DNA of 33,222 nt from Candidatus Roizmanbacteria bacterium RIFCSPLOWO2_02_FULL_40_13 (GTDB lineage: Bacteria > Patescibacteriota > Microgenomatia > UBA1406 > GWC2-37-13): positions 1 through 33,222 of the forward strand of contig MGBA01000006.1 in assembly GCA_001789965.1 (NCBI GenBank), given 5' to 3'. The notes under the pieces were generated by a model. That model ran no database searches, was not told the DNA's origin, and saw only the letters and a program-made list of their open reading frames with translations. Every line of letters starts with the position of its first letter. The stretch's first letter is position 1. Shown piece by piece: positions 14,997 through 21,990 of this stretch. A program made the translations under genes and the position numbers.

Positions 14997-16337
14997 TCAA
15001 CTAAAAAATGTGTTGACGATCAACCAGATATTTAACAATGCGATTATTATCGCGACCGTATATGCAGAATATTTGATATATGGTGGGTTCACAAACGGTC
15101 CCATTTTTTTCTTGTCGCTGGTAAACATAACCAGAGGAAACACTGCAAATGAAAGCTGCATACTTAAGACTACTTGGCTTAAGATAAGAAGACGTCCCAG
15201 ACCGGTTCCTCCGTACAAAATCACCACGATTATTGCAGGGACTATGGCGACCAATCGCGTGATGATTCTTCGAAGCCATGGACGGATTCTTAAGTTTAAA
15301 AAACCTTCCATGATGATCTGTCCGGCAAGTGTCCCCGTAATGGTTGAGTTCTGACCGGACGCAAGAAGGGCAAGCGCAAATAGGAAACTTGCGGCACCTA
15401 CTCCGAGGAGTGGAGTGAGAAGTTTATACGCTTCCTCGATTTCAGCAACCTCGCCGTATCCCCGCGTAGAAAACACTGCAGCAGCAACGATCAGTATTGC
15501 TGCATTTACAAAAAATGCTATAAAAAGCGCAAAAGTGGAATCAATTGTTGAAAATTTTACCGCTTCTCTTTTACCCGCGACGGTTTCTTCATAATCTCGC
15601 GTTTGTACGACGGCTGAATGTAGATAGAGATTGTGAGGCATCACGGTCGCACCCAAGATCCCGACTGCGATATATAGCATTTCCGGATTCGTAATGATTT
15701 CGGGATTGGGTATAAAACCGGCAAGAAGAGGAAAAAGCTCTGGTTTTGCAAAAATGATTTCTAATCCAAAACAGACAACGATCGTAAGTACTAAGGTTAT
15801 AACAAGCGCTTCAAGATAACGAAATCCTTTTTGTTGTAGCATGAGAAGAATTAAGACGTCAGCGGCAGTGATTATAACCCCCATTGCAAGCGGAATATGA
15901 AACAAGAGGTTGAGCGCAATAGCTGATCCTATGACCTCTGCCAGATCGCAGGCAGTTATCATGACCTCTGCCATAATCCACAGTATGTAGTTCGCCCATT
16001 TTGGAAACGTATCACGGCAGGCCTGCGCCAGATCCCGTCCCGAGACGATTCCCAGTTTTGCTGAAAGATGTTGAAGAAGCATGGCAAAGAGATTTGATAA
16101 GAGAATGACAAAAAGAAGCGTGTAACCAAATCTCGAACCGCCTGCAAGATCGGTCGCCCAGTTTCCCGGGTCCATGTAGCCTACTGCAACAAGGTATCCG
16201 GGCCCTGAAAACGCCAGCATTTTTCTGAAAAAACCCATGTTTTTTGGTATGGGAATGGATTTATGAACCTCTTCGAGACTTTTCCTGGTTCCTTTTCTTT
16301 GCCAACCAAGAGACTCAAGTAAATTTTTATGTGTCAT
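14997..16337 (-). CDS. mntH: NRAMP-family Mn2+/Fe2+ transporter MntH
   Basis: 446 aa with about eleven membrane segments. NRAMP signatures: the metal-binding GYMDPGNWATDLAGGSRFG in TM1 (D, N and M ligands nearby), the transport loop LASGQNSTITGTLAGQIIMEGF, and ATVMPHNLYLHSAVVQTR in TM6. It is a proton-coupled importer of divalent metal at the cytoplasmic membrane. The gene begins 10 bp after the mntR stop, so the two form an operon, and Mn is the likely substrate. A strange feature for such a small genome is the paired presence of a VIT1-type efflux or storage transporter at 4778. The start MTHKNLLESL is the only fitting ATG. Confidence 0.95.
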   Translation of the reverse strand: MTHKNLLESLGWQRKGTRKSLEEVHKSIPIPKNMGFFRKMLAFSGPGYLVAVGYMDPGNWATDLAGGSRFGYTLLFVILLSNLFAMLLQHLSAKLGIVSGRDLAQACRDTFPKWANYILWIMAEVMITACDLAEVIGSAIALNLLFHIPLAMGVIITAADVLILLMLQQKGFRYLEALVITLVLTIVVCFGLEIIFAKPELFPLLAGFIPNPEIITNPEMLYIAVGILGATVMPHNLYLHSAVVQTRDYEETVAGKREAVKFSTIDSTFALFIAFFVNAAILIVAAAVFSTRGYGEVAEIEEAYKLLTPLLGVGAASFLFALALLASGQNSTITGTLAGQIIMEGFLNLRIRPWLRRIITRLVAIVPAIIVVILYGGTGLGRLLILSQVVLSMQLSFAVFPLVMFTSDKKKMGPFVNPPYIKYSAYTVAIIIALLNIWLIVNTFFS

Positions 16338-16347
16338 GTTTTGAAAA

Positions 16348-16761
16348 TTACGCTTTTAAAATAGGAGTTCCATGGGGATCTCGTTTCGGATTGCCGACAA
16401 GCCGGCTCAAACGATTGATCGCATCATCGCTGAATGCGTGTTCAAGCTTATGGGCTTCTTCATGAATCTTCTTTTTGGAAATGTGGAGAACGTTATGTAA
16501 AAAGACCTCAATAATCCGGTGTTTATATGTTAATTTCTTGGCGAAAAGTTCACCTTTTTTGGTAAGACGGAGTTTTTCATACTTTTTATGAATGACCAGT
16601 CCCTGCTTGGCCATCGCGGCAAGCCTTTCCGAGACTGTAGATTTGGATAGATCGAGACGACGGGCCAAATTAACAACTCCAGCGTCCTTCCCTGATAGAT
16701 AAATAGCCCGCAAATAGTCTTCCTTTGTCGCAGTTAATGTGGTTCTGTCTATTTGTTTCAT
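16348..16761 (-). CDS. mntR: MntR/DtxR-family metal-dependent repressor
   Basis: 137 aa, close to Bacillus MntR (142). The N-terminal winged helix contains TATKEDYLRAIYLSG and the recognition helix VNLARRLDLSKSTVSERLAAM. The dimer and metal domain contains YKHRIIEVFL and EEAHKLEHAFSDDAINRL; D15, the His of YKH and the E-H of LEH match metal-binding positions. The Glu that follows the first Asp ligand in Bacillus MntR is Arg18 here and another Glu is His, so the metal site is variant. It lacks the C-terminal SH3-like domain of DtxR. It lies 10 bp before mntH, which it probably represses together with itself. The leader starts inside a palindrome at 16792-16807. Confidence 0.9.
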   Translation of the reverse strand: MKQIDRTTLTATKEDYLRAIYLSGKDAGVVNLARRLDLSKSTVSERLAAMAKQGLVIHKKYEKLRLTKKGELFAKKLTYKHRIIEVFLHNVLHISKKKIHEEAHKLEHAFSDDAINRLSRLVGNPKRDPHGTPILKA

Positions 16762-16791
16762 ACTTATCCTAAATGCTGAGTACTGATCAAT

Positions 16792-16817
16792 GTTCGCATA
16801 TACGAACTTTTATTATA
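16792..16817 (-). promoter_or_regulatory. mntR promoter with palindromic operator candidate
   Basis: TATAAT (complement of 16812-16817) is followed at once by GTTCG-6-CGAAC (16792-16807), a dyad placed over the predicted transcription start. A bound dimer there would block initiation, fitting MntR self-control. It does not look like the published MntR boxes, so the regulator identity is inferred from position. Confidence 0.5.
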
Positions 16818-16848
16818 CCACACGGCCTCAAGTTGCTCTTGCAAACAC

Positions 16849-16906
16849 AAAAAAGCCGTACTATAACAATAGTAGTGAGAGTCCAGAAGTCTGACGCGGC
16901 TTTTTT
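16849..16906. repeat. large inverted repeat across the GH63 start
   Basis: AAAAAAGCCG (16849-16858) pairs with CGGCTTTTTT (16897-16906) around 38 nt; inside is ACTAT-4-ATAGT (16860-16873). The -10 box and GTG start of the GH63 gene lie in the loop, and the right arm is translated as part of the protein. The left arm is upstream of the predicted start, so it cannot fold in that mRNA. Confidence 0.55.
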
Positions 16907-18266
16907 TAAGGAGGGATTTCACAAAGCAAAAGGAATTCTCCAACATAATCATTATCGAACCATCTTTAACGGCATAACCTACAAGCGTACAGTCCCCTCC
17001 CGTGACTTTTACATCCACCAATGGAACTGGGACAGTGCAACCCATGCCATGGGACTCGTACACTTGGACCCTGCCCGTGCCGTAGACGAGCTCCGTGCTC
17101 TGATCTCCGGCCAATGGAAAAACGGACTCATTCCGCAAATTATTTTTAATCCCGGAGAGACAAAGTACTTTCCCGGCCCGCAATTCTGGGGAACAGAAAA
17201 ATTTAGAAAAGGAGAGATCCTCAGCTCCGGTATAACTCAACCTCCTCTTTTGGGAATCAGCGCGGAGCATGTTTTTAAGACGGCAACGAGTCAACATATT
17301 GCGGTTAAACATGGGGAGGAAATACTTTCCGGCGTCTTAAAATATCACGATTACTTAAAGACCACCCGCGATCCCGAAGACTCCGGACTCTTAACCGTCG
17401 TCCATCCATGGGAAAGTGGAACCGATAATTCCGCCCGTTGGGATAAGCTTTTGGGAAAGATTAAAATCGACAAAATTCCTCAGGGAATTAAGGAAGTGGT
17501 TGATCTATACCGTGTAGACAACAAATTAAAAGGGCCGGCACAAAGACCACGGCAGGAATTTTATTATCGGGCAATGTATCTCATTTATCTTTTCAAGAAT
17601 CTGGAGTGGGATTATAAAAAAATAGTAAAAGAGTCGCCTTTTGCAGTAAAAGATATCTTGTTTAACTGTCTGTGGATCCGCTCCAACGAAGCTTTAGCGA
17701 ACATGTTGAATGCTTTGGGAAGAAAAAAGGACGCGGAAAGATATCAGGTGTGGGCAGTGCAGGGAAAAATGGCTCTTGAACAAACGTGGAGTAATGAATT
17801 CAAACAGTTTTGCGATGTTGATGTCTCAGATAATAAACAAGAGGTTATTGTTCAACCGACGAACAGCATGTTTGCTCCACTTTTGGCAGGAATTCCTGAC
17901 CAAAAACAACTTAACAAAATTCTCGTCAGACTGCATGACCGCAATCAATTTTGGTCGGAATATCCGGTCCCTACAATGGCTCTCAACAGCCCGTTTTTTG
18001 ACCGGAGCAAGTACTGGAGAGGTCCTTCTTGGCCTATCACTAATCTCTTTATCATCGACGGCTTAGCCAGGTACCCGTTGAATAAAAAAGCCAGTCAATT
18101 GAGAAAGCTTTTGGTGGAAAAAACGCTTCGGATGATCGTCAAAAACGATTTTTCCGAATACTATGACCCTGTGAAGGGGTCTGGATTAGGATTTGGAAAC
18201 TTCAGCTGGAGCGCTGCTATCTTCATTTATCTTTTTCGTAAATATAAAGTGGGAGGACTTAACTAA
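16875..18266 (+). CDS. GH63 glucosylglycerate/mannosylglycerate hydrolase-like enzyme
   Basis: 463 aa from a GTG. An (alpha/alpha)6 enzyme of the GH63 type that in studied bacteria splits glucosylglycerate or mannosylglycerate, compatible solutes. Segments in order: FYIHQWNWDSATHAMGL, GQWKNGLIPQIIFNP, YFPGPQFWG, SSGITQPPLLG, HPWESGTDNSARWD (Asp general acid), KYWRGPSWPITNLFI and DFSEYYDPVKGSGLG (Glu base). No signal peptide, so probably cytosolic. The GTG at 16875 is 7 nt after TATAAC (16862-16867); the frame is open upstream, but those ATGs precede the promoter. An AAGGAGG at 16908 has no usable start behind it. The stop overlaps the MOSC gene stop by 4 bp. It may recycle a solute of the cell or its host. 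Confidence 0.85.
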   Translation: MRVQKSDAAFFKEGFHKAKGILQHNHYRTIFNGITYKRTVPSRDFYIHQWNWDSATHAMGLVHLDPARAVDELRALISGQWKNGLIPQIIFNPGETKYFPGPQFWGTEKFRKGEILSSGITQPPLLGISAEHVFKTATSQHIAVKHGEEILSGVLKYHDYLKTTRDPEDSGLLTVVHPWESGTDNSARWDKLLGKIKIDKIPQGIKEVVDLYRVDNKLKGPAQRPRQEFYYRAMYLIYLFKNLEWDYKKIVKESPFAVKDILFNCLWIRSNEALANMLNALGRKKDAERYQVWAVQGKMALEQTWSNEFKQFCDVDVSDNKQEVIVQPTNSMFAPLLAGIPDQKQLNKILVRLHDRNQFWSEYPVPTMALNSPFFDRSKYWRGPSWPITNLFIIDGLARYPLNKKASQLRKLLVEKTLRMIVKNDFSEYYDPVKGSGLGFGNFSWSAAIFIYLFRKYKVGGLN

Positions 18267-19195
18267 GCCGCCCGTTCAAGAAATTCTGGGGGATCTTGTA
18301 TCTCTTTAACTATAACTGAGTCTCCAATTCTGACTATCCCGGTGTTTTGATTCTCAACATTTTCGGCAAAAATCGCTTTTCTTGGCGCACCTTCTTCAAC
18401 GGCAACTTCCCGATATTTTAGAAGAGTTTGCAATGGTTCTCCGCCATCTTGTCTTCCTTCTTCTTGTTTAACCCTTGTGATTTCACATCGTTGGCATCGC
18501 TTCACGAAATCAAAAACGACGTCTCCGATCTGGGCTTCTAGTATAAGACTTTCTCCGTATGGAATTCCGCTTCCTGAAAGTACTACGTTTGGACGGAAGC
18601 GGTTCATTGGTAAGGATTCAAAACCAGGTTTACGCTCTTGGATGCGACGATTTAAATCAGCCAAAGATTCTTCAGAAAGAAACAGAAATGAAAATCCATC
18701 GGACAAGAGAGTCTGATCTGTGTCGCGCGGGGCATAGTTTTGGTCTACCTGTCGAGTAAATTCAGGTGCCATCGCAACCATTCGACAATCCTCTTCTAAA
18801 AACTCGCTGAACCATCTACTTGCTTTTGGGTCCGGCTCCACGACTGACATTCGCTCGCCATTATGCATAGTTGCCTCCACCCGCTCTCCTTCGTGAGTTA
18901 TTTTCGTGTATAAAATATTTGGCATTCCAGGAGTTTTAACTTTTATATAGTCGTCGCGGATAAACTTTGGAGTAACAAGGGATAGTGGTCGTGCAAACTC
19001 GTCTCTTTGTGAGATGAAGCGTCCTTCTGCGTCAATAAGCATAAGCTCCCGGTCATGTTTGATCCCTGTGGAAACCACCTCAGCTTCCTGAAGAAGAGTA
19101 CCGGCGCAGGATTTAATAGGATACACGTACAAACCTGAAACGCGTGACTGTTCCAGTCTTTCTCGAAGGTCTACTACTGGTGGAAGTTCAACCAT
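18263..19195 (-). CDS. MOSC-domain protein with MOSC N-terminal beta-barrel
   Basis: 310 aa. N-terminal MOSC_N part: VSGLYVYPIKSCAGTLLQEAEV, GIKHDRELMLIDAEGRFISQR. C-terminal MOSC part: FLSEESLADLNRR, NRFRPNVVLSGS, and FVKRCQRCEITRVKQEEG, which includes the Cys expected to carry sulfur or bind the molybdenum cofactor. Relatives (YcbX, mARC) reduce N-hydroxylated compounds using Moco. No Moco synthesis gene is in this window. The start MVELPPVV at 19195 is 9 nt after TATAAT (complement of 19205-19210); the frame stays open upstream to 19279. Composition is Arg- and Glu-rich, unlike neighbours, and transfer into this genome is plausible. Confidence 0.88.
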   Translation of the reverse strand: MVELPPVVDLRERLEQSRVSGLYVYPIKSCAGTLLQEAEVVSTGIKHDRELMLIDAEGRFISQRDEFARPLSLVTPKFIRDDYIKVKTPGMPNILYTKITHEGERVEATMHNGERMSVVEPDPKASRWFSEFLEEDCRMVAMAPEFTRQVDQNYAPRDTDQTLLSDGFSFLFLSEESLADLNRRIQERKPGFESLPMNRFRPNVVLSGSGIPYGESLILEAQIGDVVFDFVKRCQRCEITRVKQEEGRQDGGEPLQTLLKYREVAVEEGAPRKAIFAENVENQNTGIVRIGDSVIVKEIQDPPEFLERAA

Positions 19196-19217
19196 AGGAT
19201 TGTGATTATAGCAGACT

Positions 19218-19751
19218 CTATCCTCTTTTTCCGTAGACCTTTGGATGGAGGAAACGGGCCAGAGCAAAAGCGACTCCATGCTTTACTCCTTCGGATCGGG
19301 TAACCACTTTTTTCGTCATCAAGCCAAACATTCCGATTGATGATCCGATTTTTTTGGTACCAAAAAGTCCGTCGATCACCTGCTCGAGATTTTTTCCCTT
19401 AAGAATACCGTCTATGACTTTTTTTGGGAGCACTAATCCTCCTGATGAACCAACTCCTGCGTTTCCTTTTCGGTCAACGATCACGATTATCGAACTCTCA
19501 AACCAACCATACGAATGTTTGTGTAAACCTCCCTCGATCCCCACTCCATAGACTGCTCCTTTGACTTTTTTTAGTGCGTTTTTTGCCCTCGTTAAGGCAC
19601 CTTTATGCATTTCGTCGAGATTCATGGGCTGATCTTTAACACCTGAAGAAACGGAGACTCCAACAATCTTCACCTTTGGGAAGTGGTGAGAAAAAACCTT
19701 TTTGACAGGACTTATCTTTGTAGGATTTGTCGACCCAACCGCAACTATCAT
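19218..19751 (-). CDS. yjjX: YjjX/DUF84 inosine/xanthosine triphosphatase
   Basis: 177 aa (E. coli YjjX is about 170). It hydrolyses ITP and XTP, keeping deaminated purines out of nucleic acids. Conserved: VAVGSTNPTKISPVKKVF, GVKDQPMNLDEMHKGALTRAKNA, YGVGIEGGL, WFESSIIVIVDRKGN, GSSIGMFGLMTKKVVTR. The start MIVAVGST at 19751 is the first ATG after tRNA-Pro, 9 nt beyond the mature tRNA 3' end; the longer frame to 19793 would lie inside the tRNA. The mRNA is therefore probably made with the tRNA and released by tRNA 3' processing. Confidence 0.9.
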   Translation of the reverse strand: MIVAVGSTNPTKISPVKKVFSHHFPKVKIVGVSVSSGVKDQPMNLDEMHKGALTRAKNALKKVKGAVYGVGIEGGLHKHSYGWFESSIIVIVDRKGNAGVGSSGGLVLPKKVIDGILKGKNLEQVIDGLFGTKKIGSSIGMFGLMTKKVVTRSEGVKHGVAFALARFLHPKVYGKRG

Positions 19752-19760
19752 AAATTTATG

Positions 19761-19834
19761 TCGGGGAGGCGGGACTTGAACCCGCGACCTCACGACCCCC
19801 AGCCGTGCATTCTAGCCAACTGAACTACTCCCCG
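19761..19834 (-). tRNA. tRNA-Pro (anticodon GGG)
   Basis: Complete cloverleaf on the minus strand: acceptor CGGGGAG/CTCCCCG with discriminator A, D arm GTTC...GAAT, anticodon arm CACGG-CTGGGGG-TCGTG (GGG after U33), T arm GCGGG-TTCAAGT-CCCGC. CCA is not encoded. A TAAAAT box (complement of 19843-19848) lies 8 nt before the 5' end, so transcription should begin at about the mature end. Confidence 0.95.
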
Positions 19835-19897
19835 AGTTTGATATTTTAACACAAAACAGATAACGTCCGTTTAATTTTGAGTATAATTATTAGGCTT

Positions 19898-21520
19898 ATG
19901 CACAAGCTCCCTTATATCGAAAAAGCTTCTTCTGATCATGGATTTAAACAAAACCGAAAATGGGATCGGCGCGTAATTTTATTTCTTTTTTTATGTACTG
20001 TCTTCGTCGGATTTGGAATGATCGTCTTCCGGCTTTTTCAACTTACCATTGTTAAGGGAGAATATTACCGGCGCCTCTCCGATGAAAACCGTATTAAGGA
20101 AATCATTATTGAACCGAAGCGCGGCACTATTCTTGACCGGAAAGGAGCGGTGATTGCAGAAAGTACGATCGCCGATTATCGTGCACAAGCCAAGTCCTAT
20201 CCGGCTAAACGATCCTACCGAGACCCCGAAGCGCTTGCTCACCTCATAGGATACCGACAACTTGCAGATCCCACAGACATCGCCAACAACCGTTGTCTTA
20301 TAAAGTTAAAAAGTGGAGAAAAAACCGGAAAAAAAGGTGTCGAAAAAGTATATGATTGCGATCTTCATGGTGGTATCGGAAAAAAACTTGTAGAACTTGA
20401 TGCGCGGGGACTTGAGAAAAAAACATTAACCGTACTTCCACCCGAAGATGGAAAAATCACCCAACTCGCCCTGGATTTTGATCTTCAAAAGAAAGCGCAT
20501 GAACTCCTCAATCCGCCAGCTGGCGGAAAAAAAGGTGCGGTTGTTGCGATGAATCCCAAGACGGGAGAAATACTCGCTCTTGCATCCTCGCCTTCTTTTA
20601 ATCCGCAGGTCTTTGAAGACAATAATCAGGAGCTGATGAAGGAATACCTGCTCAGCTCAGACCACCCGCTTTTCAACCGCGCAACAGAAGGCCTCTATCC
20701 TCCGGGGTCTATCTTCAAAATTTTTATTGCCACAGGCGCTTTGGAGGAAAAGAGAATCGATGAGAATTACAAAGTCCTCGATACCGGAGAAATTGAGGCA
20801 GGTCCTTTAAAATTCGGTAACTGGTATTTTTTACAGTACGGAAGAACTGATGGCGAGGTCGATATCGTAAAAGGAATTAAGCGATCCAATGATATTTTTT
20901 TCTACAAGGTCGGGAGTTTGCTCGGACCGGAAAAAATTAAGTACTGGGGAGAAAAGTTTGGGTTTGCGAGGAAGACAGGACTGCCGTTTGAACAGGCAGA
21001 AGGCATGATTCCCTCGCCTTTCTGGAAAGAAGAAGTAATAAAAGACCAATGGTACTTGGGTGATACGTACAACCTTTCGATTGGGCAGGGATTTTTGTTA
21101 GTGACGCCTATACAAGTTGCACAAGCGACTAGTGTATTTGCCAATGGCGGGCAATTGTGTGAACCTCAGCTCCTCAAAGATACAACTCCGAAGTGTAAAA
21201 ACTTAAAAATAAGCGAAAAGACCATGGGACTTTTAAAAGAAGGCATGAAGGAAGCATGTGCTACGGGAGGGACAGGATGGCCTCTTTTTGATTTTTCTGT
21301 TGCAACCGGATCTGCAAAGATCGATGTGTCCTGTAAGACAGGAACGGCAGAGTCGATCGGAAAACATGATGATCCCCATGCATGGATTACGACCTTTGCC
21401 CCATCGGAAAATCCTGAAATTGTAGTAACGGTGCTTATTGAAAACGGAGGGGAAGGTTCAAGTGTCGCAGGTCCGATCGCCAAAGAACTCCTCAAGACTT
21501 ACTTCGGTGGCAAACGCTGA
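19898..21520 (+). CDS. mrdA: penicillin-binding protein 2 (peptidoglycan transpeptidase)
   Basis: 540 aa. One membrane anchor (residues about 26-50), a dimerisation domain with RIKEIIIEPKRGTILDRKG, then the transpeptidase domain. Active-site motifs: S271-I-F-K in YPPGSIFK, S330-N-D in KRSNDIFFYK, and K480-T-G in SCKTGTAES. It cross-links peptidoglycan outside the membrane during elongation. The start MHKLPYIEKA at 19898 is 10 nt after TATAAT (19882-19887). Residues NPPAGGK (about 205-211) are encoded by a 16-bp palindrome that seems inserted just before the conserved KGAVVAMNPKTGEILAL. The stop codon touches the 3' end of the split tRNA on the other strand. It could also be classed as an FtsI-type class B PBP. 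Confidence 0.92.
   Translation: MHKLPYIEKASSDHGFKQNRKWDRRVILFLFLCTVFVGFGMIVFRLFQLTIVKGEYYRRLSDENRIKEIIIEPKRGTILDRKGAVIAESTIADYRAQAKSYPAKRSYRDPEALAHLIGYRQLADPTDIANNRCLIKLKSGEKTGKKGVEKVYDCDLHGGIGKKLVELDARGLEKKTLTVLPPEDGKITQLALDFDLQKKAHELLNPPAGGKKGAVVAMNPKTGEILALASSPSFNPQVFEDNNQELMKEYLLSSDHPLFNRATEGLYPPGSIFKIFIATGALEEKRIDENYKVLDTGEIEAGPLKFGNWYFLQYGRTDGEVDIVKGIKRSNDIFFYKVGSLLGPEKIKYWGEKFGFARKTGLPFEQAEGMIPSPFWKEEVIKDQWYLGDTYNLSIGQGFLLVTPIQVAQATSVFANGGQLCEPQLLKDTTPKCKNLKISEKTMGLLKEGMKEACATGGTGWPLFDFSVATGSAKIDVSCKTGTAESIGKHDDPHAWITTFAPSENPEIVVTVLIENGGEGSSVAGPIAKELLKTYFGGKR
20512..20527. repeat. 16-bp palindrome within the PBP2 gene
   Basis: TCCGCCAGCTGGCGGA is a perfect palindrome coding for the PPAGG stretch. 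Its CCGCC...GGCGG core also occurs in the palindrome found in the split tRNA (21549-21564, 21905-21920). Confidence 0.6.
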
Positions 21521-21574
21521 GCCCGGAGCGAGAATCGAACTCGCGCCTCCCCGCCACGGCGGGGTGTTTTGCCA
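21521..21574 (-). pseudogene. 3' part of a split tRNA-like gene
   Basis: On the minus strand: anticodon-arm palindrome, a complete T arm GCGAG-TTCGATT-CTCGC and the acceptor 3' strand TCCGGGC. It has no 5' acceptor or D stem, because the GIY-YIG stop codon abuts it at 21575. TCCGGGC pairs perfectly with GCCCGGA of the 5' part at 21939-21945. The PBP2 stop touches its other end. Confidence 0.75.
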
Positions 21575-21817
21575 TTATTTGTCCATTAGTTTTTTAAAAG
21601 CCTTTCCTCCTTTGTAAGACTTTATTTGTTTTTCTCGCTTGATTGCTTTAATCAAGGAGTCTGCTTTTTCAACATAAATTAAATGAAATGGTCCTTTATT
21701 TCTTAGCGATTTTGTGTTGTTTGAATTATGTTCAATGACTCTTTGCTTCAGATTTTTTGTGTGCCCGGTGTAGTAATGATTGTTTTTGTAGGATTGAATT
21801 ATATAGACATAATACAT
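21575..21817 (-). CDS. small GIY-YIG nuclease (UPF0213 type)
   Basis: 80 aa, one GIY-YIG domain. YYVYIIQS is the GIY strand and YYTGHTKNLKQRVIEHNSN holds the YIG-equivalent (YTG), the catalytic Arg and a His. The conserved Glu is in LIYVEKADSLIKAIKREKQIK, and the domain ends with GGKAFKKLM. Free-standing relatives are often repair or recombination nucleases; others are homing enzymes. The ATG shares its A with the final A of the encoded CCA of tRNA-Thr, so the gene can only be expressed from a tRNA co-transcript or by a cut at the tRNA end. It ends exactly at the 38-bp repeat. This placement suggests that it drives or profits from the tRNA insertion. Confidence 0.88.
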   Translation of the reverse strand: MYYVYIIQSYKNNHYYTGHTKNLKQRVIEHNSNNTKSLRNKGPFHLIYVEKADSLIKAIKREKQIKSYKGGKAFKKLMDK

Positions 21818-21890
21818 GGAGCCTGGAGGGGGAATCGAACCCCCGCCTGACCCTTACCAAGGGCCTGTTTTGCCACTTAACTATCCAGGC
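21817..21890 (-). tRNA. tRNA-Thr (anticodon GGT), CCA encoded
   Basis: Cloverleaf: acceptor GCCTGGA/TCCAGGC, discriminator T, encoded CCA (21819-21817), anticodon arm GGCCC-TTGGTAA-GGGTC, T arm GGGGG-TTCGATT-CCCCC. The variable loop is short. It lies 2 nt after the 5' part of the split tRNA-like gene and is nearly identical to it in the first 25 nt (one difference), so the two are paralogs. Its CCA overlaps the nuclease ATG. Confidence 0.92.
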
Positions 21891-21892
21891 TT

Positions 21893-21945
21893 GAACTCGC
21901 GCCTCCCCGCCACGGCGGGGTGTTTTGCCACTTAACTATCCGGGC
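21893..21945 (-). pseudogene. 5' part of a split tRNA-like gene
   Basis: It begins GCCCGGATAGTTAAGTGGC and runs through the D arm and the anticodon arm to the T-loop, then stops 2 nt before tRNA-Thr. The anticodon arm is a 16-nt perfect palindrome (21905-21920) with no U33, and a 5-bp stem leaves only a 6-nt loop, so no anticodon can be assigned. A TATAAT box (complement of 21960-21965) precedes it by 14 nt and probably drives the whole tRNA-nuclease unit. Confidence 0.7.
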
Positions 21946-21990
21946 AGTTGAGTTTTACCATTATAACAAACGCATGAATTCCTCTACTTA

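Larger units (their letters stand above)
21537..21930 (-). mobile_element. candidate tRNA-targeted cassette flanked by 38-bp direct repeats
   Basis: Bases 21537-21574 and 21893-21930 are identical over 38 bp, covering the T-stem start, the anticodon-arm palindrome and part of the D arm of one tRNA-like gene. Between them are 318 bp: a GIY-YIG nuclease gene and tRNA-Thr. Loss of one repeat and the unit would leave one continuous tRNA-like gene with paired acceptor ends. It looks like a site-specific insertion, or a repair product after nuclease cutting. No integrase is present. Confidence 0.55.

Noticed and set aside
16792-16807. LexA box
   Set aside because: Gram-positive LexA boxes have CGAAC and GTTCG in the opposite order; here GTTCG comes first, and the next gene is mntR.
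16908-16914. AAGGAGG as ribosome binding site for the GH63 gene
   Set aside because: No ATG, GTG or TTG follows in the right frame and distance, and the GTG at 16875 has a well-placed -10 box.
19752-19793. Longer yjjX start
   Set aside because: It would lie within tRNA-Pro, and the conserved YjjX sequence begins at 19751.
21893-21945. An intact tRNA at the 5' part alone
   Set aside because: The sequence stops in the T-loop; T-stem and acceptor 3' strands are missing before tRNA-Thr begins.
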